From positions 1,358,528-1,422,527 of the forward strand of contig NZ_JAEVYN010000002.1 in the NCBI RefSeq assembly GCF_016807185.1: a stretch of DNA of 64,000 nt, given 5' to 3'. Source of the stretch: Leptolyngbya sp. Cla-17. GTDB taxonomy: Bacteria > Cyanobacteriota > Cyanobacteriia > Leptolyngbyales > Leptolyngbyaceae. A program made the position numbers and the translations under genes. The notes under the pieces are model-generated. The model had not been told where the DNA came from, did not search any database, and worked only from the letters and a program-made list of their open reading frames with translations. Every line of letters begins with the position of its first letter. Position 1 is the stretch's first letter. This document shows positions 41,298-51,031 of the stretch, piece after piece.

Positions 41298-44200
41298 TCA
41301 GCTCGCCATCACGAAATTGTCTAATGCACCGTAGGCAGCGTTAAGACCACCTGCGAAGTCAATCACCACGCGATCGAGGTCCGTCCAGCCTAAATTTAGG
41401 GTTTGCAGTTGCTTCGTCGAAGTCAGAAAACTAGCACTACGAGTGGAGCCATTTGCCACATATCCTGTAACAGTCGCGTCGATCTTGTCGTTCCAGACAC
41501 TGGCACCATAGTCAAACGAGGCAAGATCAAACACTTCGCCTGCTTTAGATACCTGAATTGAGTGACCCCAATTATTTGGATGCAGCACTTTACTTTGGAA
41601 GCCATTGCTGGTTCCGTAAACCTGCAATTTATCTGGGTAAGGCTGCAAATCAGCAAAGGTGTAGCCCGTCAGATCATTATAGGCATTACTGCTGTAAAGA
41701 CCTGTATTGAGGTTTTCAAACGTCACAGTCACACGATTGCTGGTTGTCCCTGTGCCTGTACCTGTATCTGTGCCTGTACCTGTACCTGTATCTGTGCCTG
41801 TACCTGTACCCGTATCTGTGCCTGTCCCTATACCTGTATCTGTGCCTGTGCCTGTCCCAGTGCTACCTGTGCCTGTACCTGTATCTGTGCCTGTGCCTGT
41901 GCCTGTGCTACCTGTGCTGTTGTGGAAAACAAAGTTGTCTATGCCGCCGTAAGCTTGATTTGTGCCACCTGCAAAGTTTATTTCAACGCGGCTTAGCTCA
42001 TTCCAGTTTAAGTTCAACGTTTGGGCTTGTTTGCTGGAGGTGGCGAAGTTTGAGACTTGAGTGGAGCCGTTGGTGAAGTAGCCCGTGACGATCGCATCAG
42101 TGGCATCGTTCCAAACGCTGGCAGCATAATCAAACGAAGCTAAGTCAAAGTTGCTGCCGTTCGTTTTAGTAACTTTGATCGTGCGTCCCCAGTTGTCGGA
42201 ATGCAGCACCTTGGTTTGGTAGCCGTTACCTGTGCTATATACTCGCAGGTTATCTGAACCCGTATCGGCAAAACTGTAACCGCTCGGGTCGTTATAGGAA
42301 TTGCTGCCAAAGTCGCCAACGGTCAAGTTTTCAAAGGTGACAGTGGTTGAGGTGGTGCTGCCGCTGTCAGTGCTGCCCGTACCTGTCCCACCAGTGCTAC
42401 CTGTACTTGTCCCACCAGTGCCGCCGCCAACGCCTGTACTACCTGTGCCTGTGCCTGTACCCGTATCTGTGCCTGTACTACCTGTGCCTGTGCCTGTACC
42501 CGTATCTGTGCCTGTACCCGTATCTGTGCCTGTGCCTGTGCCTGTACCCGTACCCGTATCTGTGCCTGTGCCTGTGCCTGTACTACCTGTGCCTGTGCCT
42601 GTACCCGTATCTGTGCCTGTACCCGTATCTGTGCCTGTGCCTGTGCCTGTACCCGTACCCGTACCCGTATCTGTGCCTGTGCCTGTGCTACCTGTGCTGT
42701 TGTGGAAAACAAAGTTGTCTATGCCGCCGTAAGCTTGATTTGTGCCACCTGCAAAGTTTATTTCAACGCGGCTTAGCTCATTCCAGTTTAAGTTCAACGT
42801 TTGGGCTTGTTTGCTGGAGGTGGCGAAGTTTGAGACTTGAGTGGAGCCGTTGGTGAAGTAGCCCGTGACGATCGCATCAGTGGCATCGTTCCAAACGCTG
42901 GCAGCATAATCAAACGAAGCTAAGTCAAAGTTGCTGCCGTTCGTTTTAGTAACTTTGATCGTGCGTCCCCAGTTGTCGGAATGCAGCACCTTGGTTTGGT
43001 AGCCGTTACCTGTGCTATATACTCGCAGGTTATCTGAACCCGTATCGGCAAAACTGTAACCGCTCGGGTCGTTATAGGAATTGCTGCCAAAGTCGCCAAC
43101 GGTCAAGTTTTCAAAGGTGACAGTGGTTGAGGTGATGCTGCCGGTGTCAGTGCTGCCCGTACCTGTACTACCAGTGCTACCTGTACTTGTCCCACCAGTG
43201 CCGCCGCCAACGGTGGTATTAGACAGGAGCAGGTTGCCAAATTGACTGGGGGATAGGTTGCGAACGTCTGCATTTTGCCACACTTGTTGACTATCGCGAA
43301 TGCCGCCATTGTCATCGTCGTCGTTGGCAAGGTCGAAGCCGATCGCCAAGTTTTCTGCTGCTGTCAATCCCAAATTTGCCCAGGGAATTGCCAGTTCAAC
43401 GGTGTAGCCAGTAGCGTTTTTCTGCACGGCTTTTTGAATACCGTTTGAGCGTCCTCCTTGTTCAAATAGGTTACCATTGCTGTCTACAATGATTTGGCGA
43501 TCGTCATTATTGAATACACTTTCGCGATCGTGTTTTGAGTCGATAAAGACTTCAATAGCATCGTCATCCCAAAGATTGGTTGAGTCTTTAAGAAGAGCGC
43601 TATCGGTGACTTGTGCCGCGACATAAAGATAGGTGTTATCCCATAAAGTGCCAAATTTGACCGTGTTATTGAAAGTGCCGATATTGGTGCGAGTCGCGGT
43701 ATTAGTAAGGTTCCAGACGGATTCATTGAGATTGCCATCGATCGCGATCGGGCTAAGCGTTTTAGAGGTTAGCAGGGTGTTTACAGCAGGTGTGCCAACA
43801 ACCAGACTGAGCGCTTGTGTATCCGAATCGGGTGTCGCATCAGAGTCAGTCGCACGGACTGAAAAGTTGTAAACTCCTTGAATTCCAGGCGTGCCCGTCA
43901 GCAATCCATCATTCCGCAGTGTTATGCCCGTGGGTAAGCTTCCGGCTGCCAAAGTCCAGGTGATATTCCCATTTCCTTGAGTGGCAGTTAGGTTTTGTTG
44001 ATAGCGGCTACCCTGTGCCCCATTGGGTAGAGTTGTGCTGGTGATGTCTGGAATAGTGTCGGCGGCGATCGCCAGCGTTAACGGTTTGTTTACACTTACA
44101 CCATTCGCATCCGTCACGCGGGCAGTGAAGTTAAATGTTCCCGTTGCTGTAGGATTGCCACTGAGAATGCCCGTGTTGCTCAACGTTAACCCAGTTGGCA

Positions 44201-45110
44201 GTGCCCCAGTTGCAACGCCCCAGTTATAGGAACCCCCGCCACCCACTGCTTCCAACGATTGAGAGTAGGCTTGCGCTTGAATCGCCTCTGGCAGCCCCGT
44301 GTTGCGAATGGTAAGAGGAACCACTGCCGAAACCCCAGACAGAGGCGTAGTGGTAACAATATCCCACACTGCATCCTGAATTATTCCAGCAAGGAAAGCC
44401 GAAAGAGGCTGATCTGTGGCTGTTTGGGGTTGATATTGAACTGGAATAGGCAACCCGTTGGGGTTTTCCTTATAAATTGTGGCAAAGAATGTAGTGGCAA
44501 CGAGGTAAGAACCGACGTTATTAAAGTGAAGCCCATCACTGTAAACCTGCGTGATGCTGCTATAACCAGGAACTTGTCCCGTTTCCATGCGTTGATTCAA
44601 CTCATACATCACATGCCCCACAGGAATGATATAGAACGGACTAAACAGAGGCTCGGCAGTATTAAGTTCACGAGTCAGCAGTTCGTAATACGCTTTGGAG
44701 CGCTGAGAATCATCCCATTGTCCAGTGTAGGGACGGAGCCATTGGGTATCCCAGTCTTTGCCATTGTTGATGGGCCATTGCGCATAAACGTATACTTGAG
44801 CATCTGGGCTTTTGCCAGCTAGAGGAGCTAGCAGTTTATCGATCGCGCTCAAGTCTTCAGGCAGGTGGCGATCGAAAGGTTGCAGCGTCACCGCATCCCA
44901 GCGATGGTAAGAGAAAGCGTTTTCGTAGTAGCCGTAGGGTTCTTCTTGGAATCCACTGGTCGAATTGTTTACAAGATAATCTAATGGAGTGCCAGGAATC
45001 ACATGGCGACCCCAATTGTGAGTTTTGCCACGGCTTTCAGCAAGAGCTTTAAAGCCATCGTACTTCACCTGATCGGTAAGGCTATTACCGATCATATAGA
45101 TATTGCTCAT
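41298..45110 (-). CDS. Large modular protein: SGNH-hydrolase-like, Ig-like, CBM9 and repeated C-terminal modules
   Basis: 1,270 aa from ATG 45110 (MSNIYMIGNSLTDQ); the frame is open to 45173 but family similarity starts here. Residues ~1-240: SGNH-like domain with the GNSLTDQ Ser block and DGLHFNNVGSYL Asp/His block. ~265-440: two He_PIG-type Ig-like domains (ALPTGLTLSNTGILSGNP; SLPTGITLRNDGLLTGTP). ~445-630: CBM9-like domain (IDGNLNESVWN; DDDAIEVFIDSKHD). Then three ~140-aa beta modules (TVTFENL...DNFVF), the first two identical, joined by Thr/Gly/Asp linkers. No signal peptide is visible, so the export route is unclear. Possibly a secreted or surface carbohydrate-active protein. Confidence 0.82.
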   Translation of the reverse strand: MSNIYMIGNSLTDQVKYDGFKALAESRGKTHNWGRHVIPGTPLDYLVNNSTSGFQEEPYGYYENAFSYHRWDAVTLQPFDRHLPEDLSAIDKLLAPLAGKSPDAQVYVYAQWPINNGKDWDTQWLRPYTGQWDDSQRSKAYYELLTRELNTAEPLFSPFYIIPVGHVMYELNQRMETGQVPGYSSITQVYSDGLHFNNVGSYLVATTFFATIYKENPNGLPIPVQYQPQTATDQPLSAFLAGIIQDAVWDIVTTTPLSGVSAVVPLTIRNTGLPEAIQAQAYSQSLEAVGGGGSYNWGVATGALPTGLTLSNTGILSGNPTATGTFNFTARVTDANGVSVNKPLTLAIAADTIPDITSTTLPNGAQGSRYQQNLTATQGNGNITWTLAAGSLPTGITLRNDGLLTGTPGIQGVYNFSVRATDSDATPDSDTQALSLVVGTPAVNTLLTSKTLSPIAIDGNLNESVWNLTNTATRTNIGTFNNTVKFGTLWDNTYLYVAAQVTDSALLKDSTNLWDDDAIEVFIDSKHDRESVFNNDDRQIIVDSNGNLFEQGGRSNGIQKAVQKNATGYTVELAIPWANLGLTAAENLAIGFDLANDDDDNGGIRDSQQVWQNADVRNLSPSQFGNLLLSNTTVGGGTGGTSTGSTGSTGTGSTDTGSITSTTVTFENLTVGDFGSNSYNDPSGYSFADTGSDNLRVYSTGNGYQTKVLHSDNWGRTIKVTKTNGSNFDLASFDYAASVWNDATDAIVTGYFTNGSTQVSNFATSSKQAQTLNLNWNELSRVEINFAGGTNQAYGGIDNFVFHNSTGSTGTGTDTGTGTGTGTGTGTDTGTGTDTGTGTGTGSTGTGTGTDTGTGTGTGTGTDTGTGTDTGTGTGTGSTGTDTGTGTGTGSTGVGGGTGGTSTGSTGGTGTGSTDSGSTTSTTVTFENLTVGDFGSNSYNDPSGYSFADTGSDNLRVYSTGNGYQTKVLHSDNWGRTIKVTKTNGSNFDLASFDYAASVWNDATDAIVTGYFTNGSTQVSNFATSSKQAQTLNLNWNELSRVEINFAGGTNQAYGGIDNFVFHNSTGSTGTGTGTDTGTGTGSTGTGTGTDTGIGTGTDTGTGTGTDTGTGTGTDTGTGTGTTSNRVTVTFENLNTGLYSSNAYNDLTGYTFADLQPYPDKLQVYGTSNGFQSKVLHPNNWGHSIQVSKAGEVFDLASFDYGASVWNDKIDATVTGYVANGSTRSASFLTSTKQLQTLNLGWTDLDRVVIDFAGGLNAAYGALDNFVMAS
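41909..43134 (-). repeat. 780-bp-period direct duplication inside the modular gene
   Basis: About 446 bp starting ctacctgtgctgttgtgg at 41909 recur essentially unchanged at 42689, giving two identical beta modules and linker parts. The linkers (41744-41910, 42430-42690) are runs of cctgtgcctgtacc-type hexamer/18-mer units encoding Thr-Gly and Asp-Thr-Gly. They also create long artificial open frames on the other strand. Confidence 0.9.
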
Positions 45111-45513
45111 TGATATGTGCCTTAGTTTATGTTGGTGAGCGAATTCAAAGCTGCGTTGGTTATAGGCAGGCAATAAACTTCAACAAGGCATTCATCTAGC
45201 GATCTCACCTCAATTGAGTCGGGTTGTAGCATTAGCCAGCGCCTTCCAGATACTCATTCAGCTATCTCATGTTTTATCAGGATTTTTCTAAGTTTTTTGA
45301 AAAAGCAAAGAGTCGCTTTATTCACAAGAATACAGGCGAATTCAGTGAAATTACTTGACTTTATACTTTCTCAGGCAAAAATCACCTTAGCTTTAAATTT
45401 GATGCCACTACCTTTCAATGGTGCTGTGTGATCCGCTTTTCAGCCTTCGAAAAGATGATTGGCGTACAGCCTCTTGACTTGAGTGGACTGGTAAACATGG
45501 ATCTTACAACTGG
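45111..45513. other. AT-rich gap without a recognisable gene
   Basis: Upstream region of the modular gene and downstream region of the beta-propeller gene. No ORF, tRNA or clear terminator seen. The run between ~45280 and ~45420 is AT-rich and may hold the modular gene's promoter. Confidence 0.5.
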
Positions 45514-47271
45514 TTAATCTTGAAACACTTGGATGCTGCCGGAATAAGCGGCAACCCAAACTTGGTGCGTGTCATTATCGTAAGTAATACCGATTGGAGC
45601 TGCGTTAACCGCGATCGCTTGCACCACTTGCATATCTGCCGTCCGCACTTTGCTGATGGTGTCTGAGTCGTAGTTGGCCACATACAAAAACTGACCATCG
45701 CCAGAAATGGTCATGCTGCGAGGCGCATTGCCCGTGGTTACTTTGGCAACGACGGCTTGAGTTGAAAGATCAATCTTGGCGACATTGCCTTCGCCATTCA
45801 ACGTGGCGTATAGGTATTTGCCAGCCGGATCAAGGTTGAGATGGCGAGGCGCATTGCCAATATCCCGCAGCCAGTTTACTGAGAAATCGGTCAAATTAAT
45901 TGCCGCCACATCGGAGGAACCCATAACAGCAACGTAGGCGGTTTGATTGGCGGCGATCGCGATTCCCCGTGGATAGGGACCCAATGGAATTCGGCGAACT
46001 TCCTTGTTTTGCGCCGGATCAATCACGCTCACATCCCAACTGCACCAATTGCTTGCCAACACATAGCGATTGTTCGGCGTGGTTGCCACATATTTAGGCA
46101 CTGCCCCAACCTGCACCGCTCGATCAACCGCCAAGCTTTGGGCGCTAATGCGATATAGAAAGCTCTGGGCGTGGTTTTGCTCTGGACTGCACACATCGTC
46201 AGCCGTGCTGCTAAAGCCATCGCCATACATTTCGTAGTTGGAAACCCACGCGGTTTGACCATCTGGGCTGAAAGCCGCTTCCACAGGGGAACCTTGCTGA
46301 GTGCCTGGATAGCTCGTGTAGCCGGAGTCAGCCAGCTTTACTTGATCAGAAATGGTTTTGATCAATTTAAACTGGCGATCGTACACTGTGACGCTGTGGC
46401 GATACATCATATTTTGGGCAAAAAACAGCCCCTTGCCGGAATGCACAATCGATTTGGGCGCAATATCCCCGGTAATAGTTTTCACCAGCACCATTCCCTG
46501 AGACGTAAGCCTATCTTTGATCACATAGCCCAACTGCTGCTGGTATTCAGCTAGCTTTTGTTGGGCGATCGCCGCTTGAGAATCAGACTTAGGAACCGTT
46601 TTCAGCAGGGCGATCGCCTGCTTCCAGTGAGTCGCGGCTTTCTGCCAGTCTTGCTTAGACTGGGCAGTTTTGCCAATCACATAGGCTTGATTTGCCTGGC
46701 TGAAGGCTTTGTTAAGTGAATCAGAACTAGGCTCCGTAGCTGTGGCACGAGTGGCTAATGGGAGAGTTGCTGAGTTAATACTTGTCGGTGGGGTGGTTGC
46801 CAGATAGCGAAACCAGATCACGCTGCTGGGCAGAAACACTAGCGGCAGACTTGCCAACATCGATAGCATAAACGGGCTAACGGGCCAGGGCAGCGGAAAT
46901 ACCCAATCCTTATTGCCAATTTCTGCGCCAATGTTGGAGTTGACAGCGATCGCAAAGGGATTGGCAACGAACTCTGGGGTGCCAAAACGAACTTCCTGTA
47001 CCCAGACTGGAGAGCTGCGCCCCGTTAGCCGACTGTATACCATGGCAGAAGATAGCCAGCCCAGACCCAATCGAGCAATGCCGCGCCGAATAAACTCGAT
47101 CGCTGGAGAAGGCGCTAACGTTCGTTCCGATTCCAACAGCACATGCAGGTTGCCATCTCGAAAAACCGCCCGTGCCGACACCCCAATCGCCTGCAAGCTG
47201 GCATTCATCAATGCCGCGATCGCATCCGCATCCCCAGATTGAGCAAGCTGCAACAAATTTGCCTGAGTCAT
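45514..47271 (-). CDS. YncE-like beta-propeller protein with membrane segment
   Basis: 585 aa from ATG 47271 (MTQANLLQLAQSGDADAIAALMN); the frame is open to 47328 but the extra residues are unrelated. An N-terminal ~115-residue cytoplasmic domain is followed by one or two membrane helices (SPFMLSMLASLPLVFLPSSVIWFRYL, ~130-155), a TPR-like helical stretch (~185-245) and a seven-bladed YncE/lactonase propeller (~255-585; repeats like GTQQGSPVEAAFSPDGQTAWVSN, GNAPRHLNLDPAGKYLYATL, GNAPRSMTISGDGQFLYVANY). A sensor or scaffold exposed outside the membrane is likely; no ligand known. Its 3' end is duplicated at 41097-41243. Confidence 0.82.
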   Translation of the reverse strand: MTQANLLQLAQSGDADAIAALMNASLQAIGVSARAVFRDGNLHVLLESERTLAPSPAIEFIRRGIARLGLGWLSSAMVYSRLTGRSSPVWVQEVRFGTPEFVANPFAIAVNSNIGAEIGNKDWVFPLPWPVSPFMLSMLASLPLVFLPSSVIWFRYLATTPPTSINSATLPLATRATATEPSSDSLNKAFSQANQAYVIGKTAQSKQDWQKAATHWKQAIALLKTVPKSDSQAAIAQQKLAEYQQQLGYVIKDRLTSQGMVLVKTITGDIAPKSIVHSGKGLFFAQNMMYRHSVTVYDRQFKLIKTISDQVKLADSGYTSYPGTQQGSPVEAAFSPDGQTAWVSNYEMYGDGFSSTADDVCSPEQNHAQSFLYRISAQSLAVDRAVQVGAVPKYVATTPNNRYVLASNWCSWDVSVIDPAQNKEVRRIPLGPYPRGIAIAANQTAYVAVMGSSDVAAINLTDFSVNWLRDIGNAPRHLNLDPAGKYLYATLNGEGNVAKIDLSTQAVVAKVTTGNAPRSMTISGDGQFLYVANYDSDTISKVRTADMQVVQAIAVNAAPIGITYDNDTHQVWVAAYSGSIQVFQD

Positions 47272-47547
47272 TTCGCCATACACCGACACACTGAGCCACG
47301 ATAGTCGAAGATAGGAGCTTTGAAGCAATTAGCTTTATAGCCCGTTGCTGTTAGTTTGCTAAATTGACGCGGGCAACCAATCGCCTATCCTGCGGACAGC
47401 CAAGCTATACCCTAAATCTACACCTTTGTAGTTCAAAAGTACTGTATTTCAATCAAATTCTGTCAGGAATCCTTCATGAGTGAAAGAACTTGCTGATTAA
47501 TTAGCTAGAATTATGGCGGTGTTAAGCTGACCAGAGGAAACTCAACT

Positions 47548-47688
47548 ATGTCGGATTTCAACCGTGGAATTATGAAGTTCGATGGAGCAGACAGTCCAGC
47601 AGCGATCATCCTCTCGGCGATCGTGGTTCTGGGCGGCATTGGCGTTCTGATTGTGTGGGCACTTCGATCTGCCTACGTCTTGGGCTAG
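47548..47688 (+). CDS. 46-aa single-span membrane protein
   Basis: Starts MSDFNRGIMKFDGADSPA and continues into a clean membrane helix (AIILSAIVVLGGIGVLIVWAL) and a short tail ending AYVLG. Preceded by an AGAGGAAA ribosome site ~9 nt from the ATG. Short single-helix proteins of this shape are typical of cyanobacterial thylakoid or respiratory complexes, and I believe this one is conserved, but I cannot name it. It stands alone upstream of a cyanobacterial conserved gene. Confidence 0.65.
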   Translation: MSDFNRGIMKFDGADSPAAIILSAIVVLGGIGVLIVWALRSAYVLG

Positions 47689-47825
47689 CTTGTTTTGAGC
47701 AGCGAGCTGTTGACGACGACTTATCTTCATCAAGATTTATTTGCAGGGGTGCAGTTTCGGCTGTGCCCCTTATTGTTTACTGTTTGATGTGATAATGGGT
47801 CGGCTGTTTGTCTGGTGGTTTAGGA

Positions 47826-48872
47826 ATGGAGCAAGTATCCCAATCTGTCGCTCAGGTGACTCCCGAAAGATTGAGCAATGGAGCTAGCCTAGAATTTGAG
47901 CTTCCCGATCCTGAGGATGATTTAATCCCAGAGTTTGAGTTTCAGCAGCAGATCGATCAGGCGTGGCAAGTATGCGATCGCTTTGATCTGCAAACCGACA
48001 TCTGGCGGGGACGGATTTTGCGAACAGTGCGCGATCGCGAAAAACGCAACAGCGATGGGCGCGGCACAGGTTTTCTCAACTGGCTGAAAGATCGAGAAAT
48101 TAGCAAAAGTCAGGCATACGCGCTGATAGAAGTCGCGACCAGCGCCGATACTTTACTGGAAGGTGGCTTTCTGGAACCCGATGATGTTAATCAGTTCAGC
48201 AAACGTGCTTTTGTTGAAACCGCCCAGTCTGCCCCAGAAGTACAACAGTTGGTTAGCGATGCCGCACGGCGGGGCGATCGCATTACCCGTCGAGAAGTGC
48301 GCCAGCTATCTGATGACTGGACAGCCGTCACCTCCGACCTGCTGCCCCAACAGGTGAAGGAGAAAGCCGCTGACCATACCCTACCGACCCGTTATCTGGC
48401 TCCTTTAGTCAAAGAGATGCAAAAGCTGCCGATTACGCACCAAGTTGCGCTGCGAGATACGGTGGCAGAAGCGCCTGATGTAGACACGATCAAACAAGTA
48501 ACTGCTGAAGCGCGTTACCTGGCAAAATATTTGGAAGCCGCCGCCCGTGTGCAAGCTTTAACCAATGAATCCTTAGATTTAGAACTGGCGCTAGAAGAAG
48601 CGCTGCGGGTAGGTTGCCTCAGTGCCACCGCCGATTTGGTGAGTCAAGCCTCGCAACTTGAACAAACCGCCGTTAAACTGTTTCTCACTTGGAAACGCCT
48701 GAATAGCCTTTCGGAACGAGTTTATCTCGATAGCGGACAAAGTACGCCCCATTTACGCACGTTGCTAAGCTGTTTGGGCAACCTTTCTAGTGAAATAATT
48801 CAAACGCCACTGGATGACATGGGCGATCGCGTCGTTCGCCTTCAGGTTTTTTCGGATGAAGAGGAGTTCTAA
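47826..48872 (+). CDS. Conserved cyanobacterial protein, unknown function
   Basis: 348 aa from ATG 47826; the in-frame TTG at 47808 is less likely. Acidic N-terminus (FELPDPEDDLIPEFEFQQQID) followed by an all-helical protein with WRGRILRTVRDREKRNSDGRGTGFLNWLKDREISKSQAYALIEVA (~55-100), which resembles HTH-like DNA-binding regions in plasmid or phage initiator-type proteins. The rest is helical with Leu-rich segments. There are no catalytic motifs. DNA binding is inference only. Confidence 0.7.
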   Translation: MEQVSQSVAQVTPERLSNGASLEFELPDPEDDLIPEFEFQQQIDQAWQVCDRFDLQTDIWRGRILRTVRDREKRNSDGRGTGFLNWLKDREISKSQAYALIEVATSADTLLEGGFLEPDDVNQFSKRAFVETAQSAPEVQQLVSDAARRGDRITRREVRQLSDDWTAVTSDLLPQQVKEKAADHTLPTRYLAPLVKEMQKLPITHQVALRDTVAEAPDVDTIKQVTAEARYLAKYLEAAARVQALTNESLDLELALEEALRVGCLSATADLVSQASQLEQTAVKLFLTWKRLNSLSERVYLDSGQSTPHLRTLLSCLGNLSSEIIQTPLDDMGDRVVRLQVFSDEEEF

Positions 48873-49133
48873 AAAAGGTTGAACCTAGAAAATTATCGGC
48901 GAGGCAGCAACAGCAAATCAAACCATTATTGCTGTCTGATGATTAATTGTTTATTGGCAGTGATTCTCTACCAATAAGCTTCTGTCTAAATCATGAATCG
49001 TCCCAACAACAATCTTCCAGCCTCGTGAAGTTTTACGCATCGTAATAGAGAAAACCGAATTCTTTTAAGATGGCTTGTCTTTCCTAAAACGGGGTGCCTG
49101 ATCACTGACCAGCGTTAAGTCCTTGCTCAAGTA

Positions 49134-49328
49134 TTAAACGCTCAATTGCTTAAAACAACTATGGAAATAGCTTTGGCTGCGTAGTTGCAGCACTGCGATC
49201 GCAAATAAAGCGAACCCAATAAACCAACGAAGCGGCAGGCAAAGTTCGAGGCTTACTGCGCTCTCATAGGATTTGTATGCACTAATGAATCGAGCAGTAC
49301 CGTACCGTAATTTTGTCAGCCCGCTCAT
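49134..49328 (-). CDS. Possible small membrane protein
   Basis: 64 aa with one hydrophobic helix (LPLRWFIGFALFAIAVLQL). No family recognised and the ribosome site is weak. It lies in a gene-poor stretch and may be non-coding. Confidence 0.3.
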   Translation of the reverse strand: MSGLTKLRYGTARFISAYKSYESAVSLELCLPLRWFIGFALFAIAVLQLRSQSYFHSCFKQLSV

Positions 49329-49421
49329 AGCTCAATTGCATCTTGAGTGCGATAAATCGAAAATATAGGATTGCCTTGCTCTGGCGACTCATCCTGTTTC
49401 ATAAACAAATTTTGAAGGGTG

Positions 49422-49616
49422 TTAGCAGGTGATTTGATAACTCCTCAACATCAGTTGAGCCTCTTCTTTGGAAGACAATCGATAATTTGTTTTAAATAAA
49501 AATGGCAGGATACGCGATTCATTCAACTGAGCAGGTTCCCAAATGCTAAGAATAATCTCAGCGCCTTTAGGAATAATGCTATAGGTTATGCCGGGGGGAA
49601 GTTGTGATGATTTCAT
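49422..49616 (-). CDS. Small hypothetical protein
   Basis: 64 aa (MKSSQLPPGITYSIIPKGAEIILSIWEPAQL...), with a reasonable coding look and an upstream A/G-rich stretch. No family recognised. Coding status uncertain. Confidence 0.4.
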   Translation of the reverse strand: MKSSQLPPGITYSIIPKGAEIILSIWEPAQLNESRILPFLFKTNYRLSSKEEAQLMLRSYQITC

Positions 49617-49828
49617 TAGGAATATTTGATGGCTAGTTTATTTCAGTTGTTTTAAGCGTTATTCCTCTATTTTTAAACAAAAGCAATTGTGTTCCTATCT
49701 ATCAAAAGAAGCGATCGTCCAAAAAATGGTGAAGGTTGAGTGGGTGAAGTGTTTCATTAAGGACTCACCGAAATTTTGAGTGTACTTTGCTTAGAAATCC
49801 AAGCTCCGCCTAAGCTCAAGATCTCAAT

Positions 49829-50010
49829 TAAATATTCGCCATTAGCATCGGCCCGCCTTTCGCCTGAAAAACTCGCTGAGCGTTCATCCACTGATCGACA
49901 CAGTTTTTTTGGTCGGCTGTAAAGTCTTGACCCCGAAACACCGCTATTTGAGGGCTTTCACGGAAACCAATGATGGGATCTGAACTCGCGATCGCTCAAT
50001 TTCAAATCGA
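49829..50010 (-). pseudogene. Possible gene remnant
   Basis: About 55 codons read on the minus strand as IASSDPIIGFRESPQIAVFR then GQDFTADQKNCVDQWMNAQR and end at TAA. There is no start codon with a ribosome site, and the upstream codon is a stop in a HIP1 context. It looks like the tail of a lost gene. The rest of 48873-50218 apart from the two small ORFs shows nothing I can support. Confidence 0.25.
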
Positions 50011-50218
50011 GCGCCCTCTATTTGAAACCTTTCTGGGTAAGGACTTCAGCCATCACGATTCGCATTCCCACGAATTTTATTTGGTAATGCATCAAATAAT
50101 GGGAGGGTAGGTAGGGTAAGAGCAATGTCTGCCAGATGTTCAAAATCAGCCGCAACACCCTTGATTGCTGGCTTAAGCTGCATACATAGAGCGGGTCAAT
50201 CAGCGCAAATCGAGATTA

Positions 50219-51031
50219 TCAGCGGTCATGGAACTCAGGAGAGTCTGCTTCAGGCGCGAACTGTTCAGTAGGAGCTTGGTCTAAAAAATACTGCCAGTTC
50301 AGCCGATAGTGCTGGCTGAGTTGCAGTTTGAATCTGGGGTGCAGCGTGCGGTTCGCTAAGCCAGAACTCAAGGCAAAAATCACCCCTTCTTTAAACTGCT
50401 GAAGTTCGCGATCGCTTTCTCCTGGCAACCTAGGTTTGCTTTTTAATTCTGACGTGATAACTGCGATTGCTCGGTTGTCATTCGATTCAGTGCTGCTTGA
50501 TGCAGCTATGCCAGCCGCCTGATGTTCTAAGCTTAGCTTCTTACAACTTGGCTCAGGCTTTTCTGTTTCACACTCCACAGGAAATGTGAGAGAGGGAATT
50601 TCGGTAAGGCGTTTTAGCTTAAAAGCAGCTTTGACGCTAGGAAGCTGAAGCAACATTGTGCGATAAGACAGAGTTGGCTGAAGCAACGGCTCAGATTGAG
50701 CTTCTGGGCTAGAGGGTAAAGGAGCGATCGCTGCGGGAATCTTACTTCTCACCAGTTGCTCAAACTCATGGGTAAAATGGCAAAGCGGTTGTCCTCGCCG
50801 CTGCCAAATTTGTAAAATTTGCTCCACCGAAACTGCTTTATAGCGACCTTGATGCAGCGCTTCCACCACTGCCAACAAAACCCATTGCTCTGGATATCTG
50901 CTCAACCAGACATCCATTTGTTGCTCAACCGTAAAAGCTTCTAGCTCAAAACTATAATGACGCAACAAGTTAGCTGCATGAGTGACCGCATTATCCGCAG
51001 AATCAATGGAATTATCTGGCAGGTCTATCAT
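50219..51031 (-). CDS. Conserved hypothetical protein
   Basis: 270 aa. An N-terminal helical domain (~15-110: ANLLRHYSFELEAFTVEQQMDVWLSRYPEQWVLLAVVEALHQGRYKAVSVEQILQIWQRRGQPLCHFTHEFEQLV) resembles replication-associated DnaD-like helical folds. It is followed by a low-complexity middle and a short conserved C-terminal segment (LSSGLANRTLHPRFKLQLSQHYRLNWQYFL). Seen in cyanobacteria; function unknown. It is divergent from ccmK3 with 458 nt between. Confidence 0.68.
   Translation of the reverse strand: MIDLPDNSIDSADNAVTHAANLLRHYSFELEAFTVEQQMDVWLSRYPEQWVLLAVVEALHQGRYKAVSVEQILQIWQRRGQPLCHFTHEFEQLVRSKIPAAIAPLPSSPEAQSEPLLQPTLSYRTMLLQLPSVKAAFKLKRLTEIPSLTFPVECETEKPEPSCKKLSLEHQAAGIAASSSTESNDNRAIAVITSELKSKPRLPGESDRELQQFKEGVIFALSSGLANRTLHPRFKLQLSQHYRLNWQYFLDQAPTEQFAPEADSPEFHDR

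Noticed and set aside
42430..42690. CRISPR-like regular repeats
   Set aside because: Units of 6-18 bp without unique spacers, in frame with a protein linker.
41562..42856. Long plus-strand Val-Pro / Cys-Leu-Tyr repeat frames
   Set aside because: They arise only from the hexamer linkers of the minus-strand modular gene.
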